The translations under genes and the position numbers were made by a program. A stretch of DNA of 64,000 nucleotides from SB21 sp964415295 (lineage in GTDB: Bacteria; CLD3; SB21), in NCBI GenBank assembly GCA_964415295.1, contig CAYPYN010000009.1:74932-138931 (forward strand), written 5' to 3'. Shown piece after piece: positions 16,440 to 26,427 of this stretch. Position 1 is the stretch's first letter, and each line of letters begins with the position of its first letter. The notes under the pieces are model-generated. The model was not told the DNA's origin. It worked only from the letters and a program-made list of their open reading frames with translations, and did no database searches.

Positions 16440-18860
16440 ATGACAAAGACATTTGAAGAACAGATTGTGACCAAAGAGAGGAAAAGAAAGGGACAGTTAC
16501 CGGATACGCTTCCGATTATTCCGTTGCGGAATACCGTGCTGTTCCCTCAGCAAATCATGCCGCTTTCCATTGGGCGTGACAAGACGTTAAAATTGGTTTC
16601 GGAGTATTCCGATGCGAACCGGCTGATAGGCGTCGTTGCCCAAAAAGAAAGCAGTATTGAAAATCCAAGTCAATCCGACATGTACGAGTACGGCGTTGCC
16701 GCAACGATTATGCGGGTTTTCGATATGCCTGACGGCAGCAAGAGCGTGATTGTTCAGGGCGTTCAACGCATCCGGCTAAAGGAATTTATTCAGGAGGATC
16801 CTTATTGGATTGCGAGCATCGAGGAACTGACCGATGTGCCTCCTTCTTCCGACGATTTGGAAATTGACGCGCTTGTGATGAATATCAAGAGTATTTTCCA
16901 AAAGATGGCCGGCCTGGCCCCGTATCTTACCGCCGAACAAACATCTATGATTCTGAATATTCAGCAGCCTGGCCGTGTGGCCGATGTGGCTATTTCTGCG
17001 CTGAATATATCAACAGAAGAGAAGCAGGAAATACTCCAGGTACTAAACATCAAAGACCGTTTGGACCGGGCTCATCTGATGCTGAACAAAGTCTTACAGA
17101 CCCTGGAGCTTGGGAATAAGATCCAAAGCGATGTTCAGGACGAGATCAGCAAAACGCAGAGAGAGTATTACCTTCGGGAGCAGCTGAAAGCGATACAGCG
17201 TGAACTCGGTGAAGCGGAGTCGGCCAATCCGGAAATTTCGGAGATCAAAGACAAGATAGAGAAGGCGAATATGCCTAAAGACGTTTACGAAGTTGCCAAA
17301 AAGGAACTTGAGCGTCTCGGACGTATGTCACCGATGGCGGCGGAATATACGGTTTCACGAACGTATATAGACTGGCTCACAGACATGCCTTGGAGTGTCT
17401 TCACCGAGGATAACATGAAGATAGAAGCCGCACGGAAAAGCCTTGAATCCGATCATTACGGGTTAGAAAAGGTCAAAAAGCGGATTTTGGAATATCTGTC
17501 TGTACGAAAGCTCAAGAACGATATGCGCGGGCCTATTCTGTGTTTTGTCGGACCTCCTGGCGTCGGAAAGACATCGTTGGGCCGTTCGATCGCAAAAGCG
17601 CTTGGGCGAAAATTTGTCCGAATGTCCTTGGGGGGTATACGTGACGAAGCCGAGATCAGAGGACATAGAAGAACGTACATCGGCGCACTTCCGGGGCGAG
17701 TGATTCAGGGTATCAAAAAGAGCGGTTCCTCTAATCCTGTTTTTATGCTGGACGAGATCGACAAGGTAGGAATGGATTTCCGCGGCGATCCGTCAAGCGC
17801 ATTGCTGGAAGTACTGGATCCGGAGCAGAATTTCAGTTTTTCCGATCATTACCTGGATGTGCCTTTCGATCTGTCTAAAGTGCTTTTTATTGCGACGGCG
17901 AATTTAGCGGACCCCATCATTCCGGCTCTACGCGACCGTATGGAGGTCATAGAAATTCCGGGATATACGGAAGAGGAAAAACTTAATATCGCCCAGCGCT
18001 TCATCATACCCAAACAGATCGGCGAACACGGTCTGTCTGAAAAACAGATCAGGTTCGACAAGGAGGCGATCAAAACAATCATTCGGGAGCACACGCGTGA
18101 AGCGGGTTTGAGAAATCTTGAAAGGGAAGTGGCCACCATTTGCCGCGGGGTCGCGCATAAGATTGCTGAAGGCAAAATAACGCGGACAACCATTGACAAG
18201 AAGAGCGTTTACGATTACCTGGGAAAGATCAAATTTTACTCAGATGCCATTGAGCGCATCACCAAACCCGGGATTGTGACGGGGTTGGCGTGGACAGCGG
18301 CCGGCGGTGATATACTTTTCATCGAAGCTTCCAAGATGAAGGGCAAAGGTAGTCTGACCTTGACGGGACAGCTTGGCGACGTCATGAAAGAATCGGCCGT
18401 AGCCGCCCTGAGTCAGATTCGTGCTCAGGCGGATGATTTGGGTATCAAAGAGGAATTTGATAAGATCGATATCCATATTCACGTACCGGCCGGAGCGATC
18501 CCAAAAGACGGGCCGTCGGCTGGCATAACTATGTACACGGCTATCTATTCGCTGTTGACCAACCGGATAGTCCGCAACGATATTGCTATGACCGGTGAAA
18601 TTACATTACGAGGTTCCGTACTCCCGATCGGCGGCGTCAAAGAGAAGATACTGGCCGCTCACCGGGCGGGTATACGTACGATCATCATACCCGACAAGAA
18701 CGAAAAGGACCTTGAAGAAGTGCCCAAACAGATCCGTAACGAAATGAAATTTCATTTTGTTAAAGAAGTTTCGAAGGTTGTCGAGATCGCGCTTCGATCT
18801 CCGGCAACGGGCAAAAGAAAGAAGCCGGAGTTCATGAAGAAAAAGACCAAGAAGAAATAA
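16440..18860 (+). CDS. lon: ATP-dependent protease Lon
   Basis: 806-residue LonA. It has the N-terminal substrate-binding domain ('LPIIPLRNTVLFPQQIMPL'), a helical region, an AAA+ module with Walker A 'GPPGVGKT' at 371-378, and a C-terminal protease domain with the Ser693 ('DGPSAG') / Lys736 ('GGVKEKI') dyad. Lon removes damaged and short-lived regulatory proteins in the cytoplasm. The lysine-rich tail (about 30 residues) is longer than in E. coli. AGGAAGG precedes the ATG. ftsH follows after 30 nt. Confidence 0.98.
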   Translation: MTKTFEEQIVTKERKRKGQLPDTLPIIPLRNTVLFPQQIMPLSIGRDKTLKLVSEYSDANRLIGVVAQKESSIENPSQSDMYEYGVAATIMRVFDMPDGSKSVIVQGVQRIRLKEFIQEDPYWIASIEELTDVPPSSDDLEIDALVMNIKSIFQKMAGLAPYLTAEQTSMILNIQQPGRVADVAISALNISTEEKQEILQVLNIKDRLDRAHLMLNKVLQTLELGNKIQSDVQDEISKTQREYYLREQLKAIQRELGEAESANPEISEIKDKIEKANMPKDVYEVAKKELERLGRMSPMAAEYTVSRTYIDWLTDMPWSVFTEDNMKIEAARKSLESDHYGLEKVKKRILEYLSVRKLKNDMRGPILCFVGPPGVGKTSLGRSIAKALGRKFVRMSLGGIRDEAEIRGHRRTYIGALPGRVIQGIKKSGSSNPVFMLDEIDKVGMDFRGDPSSALLEVLDPEQNFSFSDHYLDVPFDLSKVLFIATANLADPIIPALRDRMEVIEIPGYTEEEKLNIAQRFIIPKQIGEHGLSEKQIRFDKEAIKTIIREHTREAGLRNLEREVATICRGVAHKIAEGKITRTTIDKKSVYDYLGKIKFYSDAIERITKPGIVTGLAWTAAGGDILFIEASKMKGKGSLTLTGQLGDVMKESAVAALSQIRAQADDLGIKEEFDKIDIHIHVPAGAIPKDGPSAGITMYTAIYSLLTNRIVRNDIAMTGEITLRGSVLPIGGVKEKILAAHRAGIRTIIIPDKNEKDLEEVPKQIRNEMKFHFVKEVSKVVEIALRSPATGKRKKPEFMKKKTKKK

Positions 18861-18890
18861 ATTAGTAAAAGGAAATAAAAGGATTTACGA

Positions 18891-20870
18891 ATGAACAAAC
18901 AAAAAATGCAGATCCCGATTATTCTCGGGATTCTCTTTCTCTTCGTGCTGCTTAATCCCATTCTTTTTCCGAGCGGTCAGGATACCGAGATCACGTATAA
19001 GGCTTTTCGTGATTCACTGGCTTTGGGCAAGATCGACGAAGTCCAGATAACCAATGACAAAATGTACGGTAAATTCAAACTACCGGACAGTCTGGTAGCC
19101 GTACAGGCAAAAGAAAACGAGCAGCCGACCGATATAACCGAGCGTATTCGGCTGGGGTATTTTTTCGAGAGCCGTTTCAAGAAAGATCTGCGGCAGCCGT
19201 TTGTGGTCAACACGCTTCCGGATGACAAACTGGTGCAGGATCTGCAGGCCGCCGGTGTCAATTATAAAGGCGTCATCGACAGTAATTGGCTTGAAAATAT
19301 CCTTATCTATTGGATATTTCCGCTTCTGTTATTGTTTGTTCTGTGGGGATTTATCTTTCGCCGGATGAGCGGCGGCGGAAATGTGATGAGTATTGGTAAA
19401 AGTAAGGCAAAGATCTACGCGGCCGATCCGAAAAGTAAAGTGACATTCAGCGATGTGGCCGGAGTCGAGGAAGTGATCGAAGAGGTTCGTGAATTGGTTG
19501 ATTTCCTCAAGACGCCAAAGAAATATACAAAACTCGGCGCTAAATTGCCGAAAGGCGTTCTGCTCGTCGGGCCTCCAGGTACCGGCAAAACACTCTTGGC
19601 AAAGGCTGTCGCCGGAGAGGCCAACGTGCCGTTTTTTCACCTCAGCGGATCCGACTTTGTAGAAATGTTTGTAGGTGTCGGCGCGTCTCGTGTAAGAGAT
19701 CTTTTCGCGGAAGCGAAGACCAAAGCACCGTGCATCATCTTCATAGATGAGATTGATGCCATTGGGCGGAGCCGCGCTAAAGGTATGATCATGGGCGGTC
19801 ACGACGAAAGAGAAAACACACTGAATCAGCTGCTTGTCGAAATGGACGGCTTTAATACGGATAAAGGTGTGATCATCATGGGAGCTACCAACCGTCCGGA
19901 CGTTCTGGATGTTGCGCTTCTGCGCCCGGGCCGTTTCGACCGTCAGGTGGTACTGGACAGACCCGATCTGAAGGCACGAATGGAAATTTTCAAAGTCCAC
20001 ACCAAAGGGATGCCGCTTGCGGAGAGCCTGGATCTTCAGGCATTAGCCTCACAGACACCGGGTTTTGCGGGAGCAGAGATCGCCAACGTGTGTAATGAAG
20101 CGTCTCTATTGGCGTCGCGTAAAGACAAAGAACGCATTGATATGTCCGATTTTCAGGAAGCCATCGAACGTGTGATCGGCGGACTGGAAAAGAAGAACAA
20201 GATCATTAGCCCGCGTGAAAAGAACATTGTGGCTTATCACGAATCCGGTCACGCGGTTGTGGGGCATTATCTGGAAAATGCCGATCCGGTTCATAAAGTA
20301 TCCATTGTTCCGCGCGGAGTTGCGGCTTTGGGTTATACGCTTCAGACGCCTCTTGAGGATCGTTACCTGCTGTCCAGAGACGAACTGATCGAAAAATTAT
20401 GCAGCTTACTTGGAGGGAGAGCTGCCGAAGATATTGTATTCAATCAGATATCGACCGGAGCTGCCAACGATCTCGAGCGCGTTACGGAAATTGCCACGCG
20501 CATGGTCACGATGTACGGTATGTCTGAAAGGCTGGGCAATATCTCTTATACAGAGAACGGCCGTGAGAATTTTCTCGGCGGAGTGAGCATGAAGCCGTAT
20601 AGCGAAGAGACGGCCAAACTGATCGACGCGGAAGTGAAATCCATCATTGATGCAGCCTACGTCAAGACGAGGAATCTGCTGATCGAGAAAAGAGATAAAT
20701 TGGAAGCTCTGACCAAAAGACTACTTGAGAAGGAAGTGTTGGATAAGAAGGAAATTGAAGTAATTCTGGGAAGCAAATACCAACCGGATGGCGGCGTGAA
20801 CGGTTCTAACGGCTCCAAAGGCGATACGCATACTCAAGAGGCGGCGGTTGTACCGGATGAAAAGGAATAG
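18891..20870 (+). CDS. ftsH: Membrane ATP-dependent zinc metalloprotease FtsH
   Basis: 659 residues. The first membrane helix is at about 7-25 and the second at about 130-152, with the short periplasmic domain between. The AAA module has Walker A 'GPPGTGKT' starting at residue 227, 'IFIDEIDAIGR' as Walker B, and the second region of homology 'GATNRPDVLD...RPGRFDRQV'. The zinc motif is HESGH at 450-454. It extracts and degrades membrane and some cytoplasmic proteins. The tail is Gly/Asn/Ser-rich. It is transcribed with lon and lies 35 nt upstream of a sugar-type permease that has no obvious link to it. Confidence 0.98.
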   Translation: MNKQKMQIPIILGILFLFVLLNPILFPSGQDTEITYKAFRDSLALGKIDEVQITNDKMYGKFKLPDSLVAVQAKENEQPTDITERIRLGYFFESRFKKDLRQPFVVNTLPDDKLVQDLQAAGVNYKGVIDSNWLENILIYWIFPLLLLFVLWGFIFRRMSGGGNVMSIGKSKAKIYAADPKSKVTFSDVAGVEEVIEEVRELVDFLKTPKKYTKLGAKLPKGVLLVGPPGTGKTLLAKAVAGEANVPFFHLSGSDFVEMFVGVGASRVRDLFAEAKTKAPCIIFIDEIDAIGRSRAKGMIMGGHDERENTLNQLLVEMDGFNTDKGVIIMGATNRPDVLDVALLRPGRFDRQVVLDRPDLKARMEIFKVHTKGMPLAESLDLQALASQTPGFAGAEIANVCNEASLLASRKDKERIDMSDFQEAIERVIGGLEKKNKIISPREKNIVAYHESGHAVVGHYLENADPVHKVSIVPRGVAALGYTLQTPLEDRYLLSRDELIEKLCSLLGGRAAEDIVFNQISTGAANDLERVTEIATRMVTMYGMSERLGNISYTENGRENFLGGVSMKPYSEETAKLIDAEVKSIIDAAYVKTRNLLIEKRDKLEALTKRLLEKEVLDKKEIEVILGSKYQPDGGVNGSNGSKGDTHTQEAAVVPDEKE

Positions 20871-20905
20871 GCCACAATAAGAGATTACGATAAGCGGGTT
20901 TACGT

Positions 20906-21685
20906 ATGGGACAATGGAGTAGATATGTCTGGCTTATTCTAACGTCATTCGCTTGCCTGATTCCCGTGATCTGGATGATCGGGGTTTCACTGATCGTGTA
21001 TCCTGAAAAAGAACTGTCCATTAAGAATTATCTGGACGTTTGGAGTGCGGGATCCTTTGGGCGTTATTTTCTTAATAGCGTTCTGATATCAGGAACCGTC
21101 ACAGCGGGCAATCTGATCTTTTGTTCGATGGCTGGGTATTTCTTTGCGAGACAATCCTTTCCGTTCAAAAAAGTACTTTTTATTACGGTACTTTTGACGT
21201 TAATTATCCCAGTTCAGATCGTCATGGTGCCGCTTTATATGCTGATGCATCGTCTGAATTGGCTGGACACGTATTGGGCGTTAATCGTGCCGTGGCTGGT
21301 TAATCCTTTTGGGATATTCCTGATGAAACAGTATTTTGAAAAATTGCCTGTATCGGTGGAAGAATCTGCGCGCATGGACGGAGCAGGGGATTTTTCAATA
21401 CTTTTCCGCATTGTCATGCCCATGGCCAGACCGGCGTTGGCGGTGCTGGCCATCTATATATTCGTCAATACCTGGAACCAATTTCTTTTCCCTTTTCTCT
21501 TCACGGATTCGGATGCGATGAGGACCTTGCCCGTGGGTCTGGCCTTTTTCAGCGGTTATCAGGACATTGACACGCCGCATTTAATGGCCGGCGCGGGACT
21601 TTCTTCCATACCTATGATCCTTATATTTCTGCTTTTTCAGCGGGAGATAATGGACGGTCTTACCAGCGGCGCCTTAAAGGAATAA
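20906..21685 (+). CDS. Sugar-type ABC transporter permease (MalG/UgpE family), orphan
   Basis: 259 residues with six predicted membrane helices and the EAA loop in the fourth cytoplasmic region ('SVEESARMDGAGDFSILFRIVMP' broken across the loop, conserved EExxxxDGA), which docks the ATPase. MalG-type proteins pair with a MalF-type permease, an ATPase and a binding protein. None is next to it. The sugar-binding lipoprotein at 2526-3737 is the only other part of such a transporter here. Neighbours are ftsH and a phosphoesterase starting 6 nt after its stop. No frameshift or lost helix is visible, so the protein is probably functional with partners encoded elsewhere. Confidence 0.88.
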   Translation: MGQWSRYVWLILTSFACLIPVIWMIGVSLIVYPEKELSIKNYLDVWSAGSFGRYFLNSVLISGTVTAGNLIFCSMAGYFFARQSFPFKKVLFITVLLTLIIPVQIVMVPLYMLMHRLNWLDTYWALIVPWLVNPFGIFLMKQYFEKLPVSVEESARMDGAGDFSILFRIVMPMARPALAVLAIYIFVNTWNQFLFPFLFTDSDAMRTLPVGLAFFSGYQDIDTPHLMAGAGLSSIPMILIFLLFQREIMDGLTSGALKE

Positions 21686-21691
21686 TACACC

Positions 21692-22402
21692 ATGCGCTTA
21701 GCCATTCTATCAGACATACATGCCAATCTTGAAGCTTTGACCAAAGCCATGGCTATCATCGATGAACAAAAGCCCGATGACATCATATGTCTGGGAGATG
21801 TTGTAGGTTACGGTCCGGATCCGAATCCTTGCGTGGATATCATCCGTGATAAAGCCTCGATCATACTCATGGGCAATCATGATTTTGCCGTCACACATAC
21901 GGAAGCCACTGAAAACTTCAATCCGATCGCTAAAGAGGCCGTATTCTGGACGCGTGACAAAATTACGGCTGATAATTTAGAGTTTCTCGGAACGCTGCCG
22001 TACACGCACCGCCGAGAGAACATGTATTTTGTCCATTCCACACCTTTTGAGCCGGAAAATTGGCATTATGTCTTTACGTGGAACGATGCCATGACGCAAT
22101 TCGATTATTTTGAAGAACCGGTTTGCTTTATCGGTCATTCCCACGTACCCCAAATCTATTACAATGATACGGATATCCCCATGTCGTTTTCACTAAGCCG
22201 TAAAGCGAAGTATCTGATAAATGTGGGCAGCATTGGCCAGCCGCGTGACGGCAATCCGAAACTGAGTTTTGGGATATTGGATACGGATCAATGGATCTAT
22301 CAGCCTTTCCGATCGGATTACGATGTAGAACTCACGGCAAAGAAGATTCGGGATAGAGGACTGCCTTCATTTTTGGCCGATCGATTGATCAAAGGAAGAT
22401 AA
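21692..22402 (+). CDS. Calcineurin-like metallophosphoesterase
   Basis: 236 residues with the five metallophosphoesterase blocks: 'LAILSDIHANLEAL', 'CLGDVVGYGPDP', 'LMGNHDFAV', 'YFVHSTPF' and 'FIGHSHVP'. The layout is close to YfcE/MJ0936-like phosphodiesterases that act on small phosphodiesters with two metal ions. The true substrate cannot be told from sequence. It starts 6 nt after the permease gene, so the two are co-transcribed. An AT-rich 73-bp gap separates it from secA. Confidence 0.87.
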   Translation: MRLAILSDIHANLEALTKAMAIIDEQKPDDIICLGDVVGYGPDPNPCVDIIRDKASIILMGNHDFAVTHTEATENFNPIAKEAVFWTRDKITADNLEFLGTLPYTHRRENMYFVHSTPFEPENWHYVFTWNDAMTQFDYFEEPVCFIGHSHVPQIYYNDTDIPMSFSLSRKAKYLINVGSIGQPRDGNPKLSFGILDTDQWIYQPFRSDYDVELTAKKIRDRGLPSFLADRLIKGR

Positions 22403-22475
22403 ATAAGTTAATTATTTGAATATAAGGATTTGAGCTAAGTCTCAAAAGATATCACTTAAGGAGTCACTTCATATC

Positions 22476-25400
22476 ATGATCTCAGCAGTTTTGAGAGCTA
22501 TTCTTGGCAATAAGCACGAACGCGATGTAAAAAAGATATTACCGATAGTCGATGAGATAAAACGGTACGATGCACTGTATGAGACGCTCAGTGATGATCA
22601 ATTGCGCGGTAAAACTATGGAGCTCAAAGAGCGCATCAAAGAACTGACCAAGGATGAGACGGCGGCCGTCGATGACATCCGGCAAAAGATCCAGACGAGT
22701 ACGGATCATAATCAGGCTAAAGCTCTGGTGGATGAACTGAAAAACGCGGAAAAGAGGCTCTTCGAAATGCAACAGGCGGCCTTGGACGATATGCTTCCGG
22801 AAGCTTTCGCCAATGTGAAGCAGGCATGCAAACGGCTCAAAGGTACGAAATACCTCGTTTGCGGAAGAGAAGTAACCTGGGATATGGTCCCGTACGACGT
22901 ACAGTTGATCGGCGGTATTGTGCTGCACCAGGGAAAAATTTCAGAAATGGCCACCGGGGAAGGTAAGACGCTTGTGGCCGTTGCACCTATCTACCTTAAC
23001 GCACTCGCGGGACGCGGTGTCCATCTGGTAACCGTTAACGATTACCTTGCACTTCGAGACAAAGAATGGATGGGAAAAGTATACGACTTCCTCGGCCTTA
23101 CCGTAGGCGTGATACTCAATGACATGACCCCGCCGCAGCGCCGGGAAGCCTACAATTGCGATATTACCTACGGCACCAATAACGAGTTCGGCTTTGACTA
23201 CCTGCGTGACAACATGGCGACCTCACAGGAAGACGTAGTTCAGGTTCGCGGGCACTATTATGCGATCGTAGACGAAGTGGATTCCGTTCTGGTGGATGAA
23301 GCGCGAACGCCTCTCATCATCAGCGGCGCCGTAGACAGCCCGACCAACCAGAAGTACGAAGAGAGCAACCCGATGGTAAAACGGCTGCTTGACATGCAGA
23401 CCCGTCTTGTCAACCAGCTTGTGGCCGACGGCGAGCAGCTCTTAAAAGATGGTCAGGACGGTGATGCCGGTGTCAAATTGTTGACCGCCCTGCGCGGCGC
23501 TCCAAAGAACAAACGCCTCATGAAAGCGATGACACAAGAAGGTGTCGCGCAGCTGATCCAGTCGACCGAAAATGATTTTATGCGCGAGAAAAAGATACAC
23601 CTCATCGATGAGGAACTGTTCTATTCCATTGATGAAAAAAGCCACGCCATCGATCTGACCGAGAAAGGCCGTAATGCGATGTCGCCGACCAATCCAGAGA
23701 TGTTCGTAATACCTGATCTTTCGGACGAAATCATCAAGATCGATACGCATCATGAATGGAGCGAACATGAAAAAGCCACAAAAAAAGAGGAATTGGGCCG
23801 CCTGTACGCCGAGCGAAGCGACCGTATTCACAGTATAGAAAAATTATTGCTTGCTCATTCGTTGTATGAGAAGGACGTAGAATATGTAGTCCAGGACGGC
23901 AAAGTACAAATCGTGGATGAATTTACCGGCCGTATCCTTCACGGCCGACGCTACAGCGACGGCTTGCATCAGGCCATCGAAGCTAAGGAAGGCGTTAAAG
24001 TAGAACGCGATACCCAGACGCTGGCCACGATCACGTTGCAGAACTATTTCCGTCTATACAATAAGCTGGCCGGCATGACCGGCACGGCCGTTACCGAGGC
24101 CAATGAGTTCTTTGAGATCTACAAGCTGGACGTAACGGTTATCCCAACCAACCGTCCTGTGGTACGAGACGATTACGAGGATCAGATATACCGGACCAAA
24201 CGCGAGAAATATAATGCCGTTGTGGATTTGATCGGCGAAAACCAAAAGGCGGGCAAACCTACGCTGGTGGGTACAACGTCGGTAGAGGTTTCCGAGACGA
24301 TCAGCCGTATGCTGACGCGAAAAGGCATTCGTCATGAAGTGCTGAATGCCAAGCAAAATCAAAGGGAAGCAGAGATCGTGGCAAATGCCGGTCAGAAAGG
24401 CGCCGTTACCATTGCGACGAATATGGCCGGACGAGGAACGGACATTAAACTGGGCTCCGGCGTGCAGGGTCTTGGTGGTTTGCAGATCATCGGTACGGAA
24501 CGCCACGAGTCACGACGTATCGACCTTCAATTACGAGGACGCAGCGGCCGCCAGGGAGATCCCGGGGCGTCCGTTTTCTTTATTTCGCTCGAAGATGACC
24601 TGATGCGTCTTTTCGGATCTGAACGCATCGCACGCGTTATGGACAAACTCGGCGCCGAGGAAGGGGAAGTGATCTCACATCGCTGGATCACTAAAGCCGT
24701 GGAAAGGGCTCAAAAACGCGTGGAAGGCCGAAATTTCAGTATACGTAAGCGTCTTTTGGAATACGACGATGTCATGAATCAGCAGCGCGAGATCATCTAC
24801 AGCCGGCGCAAACGTGCGCTGCTGAATGAGAATGTAAAGAACGAATTTCTGGATATACTCGACGAATTTGTGGAATTTCTCAACGAAAAATATGTCGGGG
24901 ATCGTGTTCATCCCGAAGATTGGGATATCGCAAACCTTACGGATTTCCTTATTCGTACGTGCGGGCTTGCTTTGTCGCAGGATGAATGTCTCACTTTGAG
25001 GGCCGAAGACTTTCCAGACTATGTCAGACGCAAATTGATGGAGCGTTACCATTCCAGAGAAGACGTATGGACATCGGAAAATATGCGAAGGATCGAGAGG
25101 ATCGCTTTATTGAAGACCATTGACGAACGTTGGAAAGAACATTTACGTGAAATGGAGGAGTTCAAAGAAGGAATTCATTTGCGCGGTTATGGACAAAAGG
25201 ATCCGTTGATCGAGTACAAGAAGGAAGGCTTTGAAATGTTCATGCAACTGCTGGATCGGATCACTACGGAAGTGGTGGAGTTCGTCTTCCGTGCTGAACC
25301 GGCCGCTGAAATGGAAAAACAAATGATCAAACGAGCCCGTGCCCTGCGGACGGTTCACGCCTCGGCCGACGGTATGGGTTTTTCGGGCGGTGCGGATGAA

Positions 25401-25520
25401 TCGGAAGAAAGGCCGGCAAAAGTGAGTCATACCCCCGTCAAGGCGGAACAAAAAGTCGGCCGCAACGATCCTTGCCCATGCGGCAGCGGGAAAAAATACA
25501 AACACTGTCACGGTAAATAA
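22476..25520 (+). CDS. secA: Preprotein translocase ATPase SecA
   Basis: 1014 residues, longer than E. coli SecA (901) because of inserts in the N-terminal motor and preprotein-binding regions, as is common in the FCB group. Walker A is 'ATGEGKT' at 159-165; 'VDEVDSVLVDEARTPLIISG' is the DEAD-type block, and 'ATNMAGRGTDIKLG' plus 'LQLRGRSGRQGDPG' are in the second motor domain. The C-terminal zinc tail 'DPCPCGSGKKYKHCHG' binds SecB or ribosomes. It drives Sec-dependent export through SecYEG. AAGGAG lies about 10 nt before the ATG. purC follows after 12 nt. Confidence 0.98.
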   Translation: MISAVLRAILGNKHERDVKKILPIVDEIKRYDALYETLSDDQLRGKTMELKERIKELTKDETAAVDDIRQKIQTSTDHNQAKALVDELKNAEKRLFEMQQAALDDMLPEAFANVKQACKRLKGTKYLVCGREVTWDMVPYDVQLIGGIVLHQGKISEMATGEGKTLVAVAPIYLNALAGRGVHLVTVNDYLALRDKEWMGKVYDFLGLTVGVILNDMTPPQRREAYNCDITYGTNNEFGFDYLRDNMATSQEDVVQVRGHYYAIVDEVDSVLVDEARTPLIISGAVDSPTNQKYEESNPMVKRLLDMQTRLVNQLVADGEQLLKDGQDGDAGVKLLTALRGAPKNKRLMKAMTQEGVAQLIQSTENDFMREKKIHLIDEELFYSIDEKSHAIDLTEKGRNAMSPTNPEMFVIPDLSDEIIKIDTHHEWSEHEKATKKEELGRLYAERSDRIHSIEKLLLAHSLYEKDVEYVVQDGKVQIVDEFTGRILHGRRYSDGLHQAIEAKEGVKVERDTQTLATITLQNYFRLYNKLAGMTGTAVTEANEFFEIYKLDVTVIPTNRPVVRDDYEDQIYRTKREKYNAVVDLIGENQKAGKPTLVGTTSVEVSETISRMLTRKGIRHEVLNAKQNQREAEIVANAGQKGAVTIATNMAGRGTDIKLGSGVQGLGGLQIIGTERHESRRIDLQLRGRSGRQGDPGASVFFISLEDDLMRLFGSERIARVMDKLGAEEGEVISHRWITKAVERAQKRVEGRNFSIRKRLLEYDDVMNQQREIIYSRRKRALLNENVKNEFLDILDEFVEFLNEKYVGDRVHPEDWDIANLTDFLIRTCGLALSQDECLTLRAEDFPDYVRRKLMERYHSREDVWTSENMRRIERIALLKTIDERWKEHLREMEEFKEGIHLRGYGQKDPLIEYKKEGFEMFMQLLDRITTEVVEFVFRAEPAAEMEKQMIKRARALRTVHASADGMGFSGGADESEERPAKVSHTPVKAEQKVGRNDPCPCGSGKKYKHCHGK

Positions 25521-25532
25521 TGAAGGTTAGTC

Positions 25533-26411
25533 ATGATCGTTACACAAACGGAATTTAAGGATATCCCTCTGCTGAGAAGAGGAAAAGTGAGGGATGTCTA
25601 CGAACTTGATGAAAAACTATTGATCGTTGTTACCGATCGTATTTCTGCCTTTGATGTGATCATGCCCAATCCGATTCCGCGGAAAGGGGAAGTATTGAAC
25701 CAGATTTCGGCATTCTGGTTCAATCAAACACGCGCGGTCATCAATAACCATGTCATTTCTATTGATGTAGAGAAATTTCCCGCTGTGTGTACTCCATATA
25801 AAGAAGTGCTTGATAAGCGCAGCATGCTGGTTCACAAGTCGAATCCGTTACCCATTGAATGTATTGTAAGAGGTTATATCTCAGGTTCGGGCTGGAATGA
25901 ATATGTGAAGACCGGATCGGTTTGCGGTGTCAAATTACCTGCCGGTCTGAAGGAATCCGATAAATTGCCGGAGGCGATTTTTACACCATCAACGAAAGCC
26001 GAGGAAGGTCACGATCAAAACATCTCTTTTGAAAAGGTCAGGGATATGTTGGGGGCCGAGATCGCAGATAAGGTCCGTGATACGGCGATCAGCATTTATA
26101 CGAATGCACAGAAGATCGCTGCCGAAAAGGGCATCATAATCGCTGATACGAAGATGGAATTCGGTATAAAGGACGGTAACTTGATCCTCATCGACGAACT
26201 CCTCACTCCGGATTCTTCAAGGTTCTGGCCTGCTGATCAATACCGCCCCGGAGGCCGACAACCAAGCTACGACAAACAGTTCCTCAGGGATTACCTTATT
26301 TCGATCCGATGGAATAACAATACTCCAGCGCCGCCATTGCCGGACGAGGTAATTAACAAAACACAGGAAAAGTACCTACAAGCCCTGCGTCTCTTCACCG
26401 GGCAGGTCTGA
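25533..26411 (+). CDS. purC: SAICAR synthase, long form (first of two)
   Basis: 292-residue phosphoribosylaminoimidazole-succinocarboxamide synthase, which joins aspartate to CAIR with ATP in purine synthesis. The ATP-binding start is 'LRRGKVRDVYEL', followed by 'TDRISAFDVIMPN', 'ECIVRGYISGSGW', 'STKAEEGHDQNIS' and 'DSSRFWPA'. This is the Ade1-like, roughly 290-residue branch. A second, shorter PurC of the common bacterial type is encoded at 39399-40160 beside purB. Only 12 nt separate it from secA. Its stop converges on the EVE gene with a 16-nt gap. Confidence 0.94.
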   Translation: MIVTQTEFKDIPLLRRGKVRDVYELDEKLLIVVTDRISAFDVIMPNPIPRKGEVLNQISAFWFNQTRAVINNHVISIDVEKFPAVCTPYKEVLDKRSMLVHKSNPLPIECIVRGYISGSGWNEYVKTGSVCGVKLPAGLKESDKLPEAIFTPSTKAEEGHDQNISFEKVRDMLGAEIADKVRDTAISIYTNAQKIAAEKGIIIADTKMEFGIKDGNLILIDELLTPDSSRFWPADQYRPGGRQPSYDKQFLRDYLISIRWNNNTPAPPLPDEVINKTQEKYLQALRLFTGQV

Positions 26412-26427
26412 TGCGCTGCGATATCTT

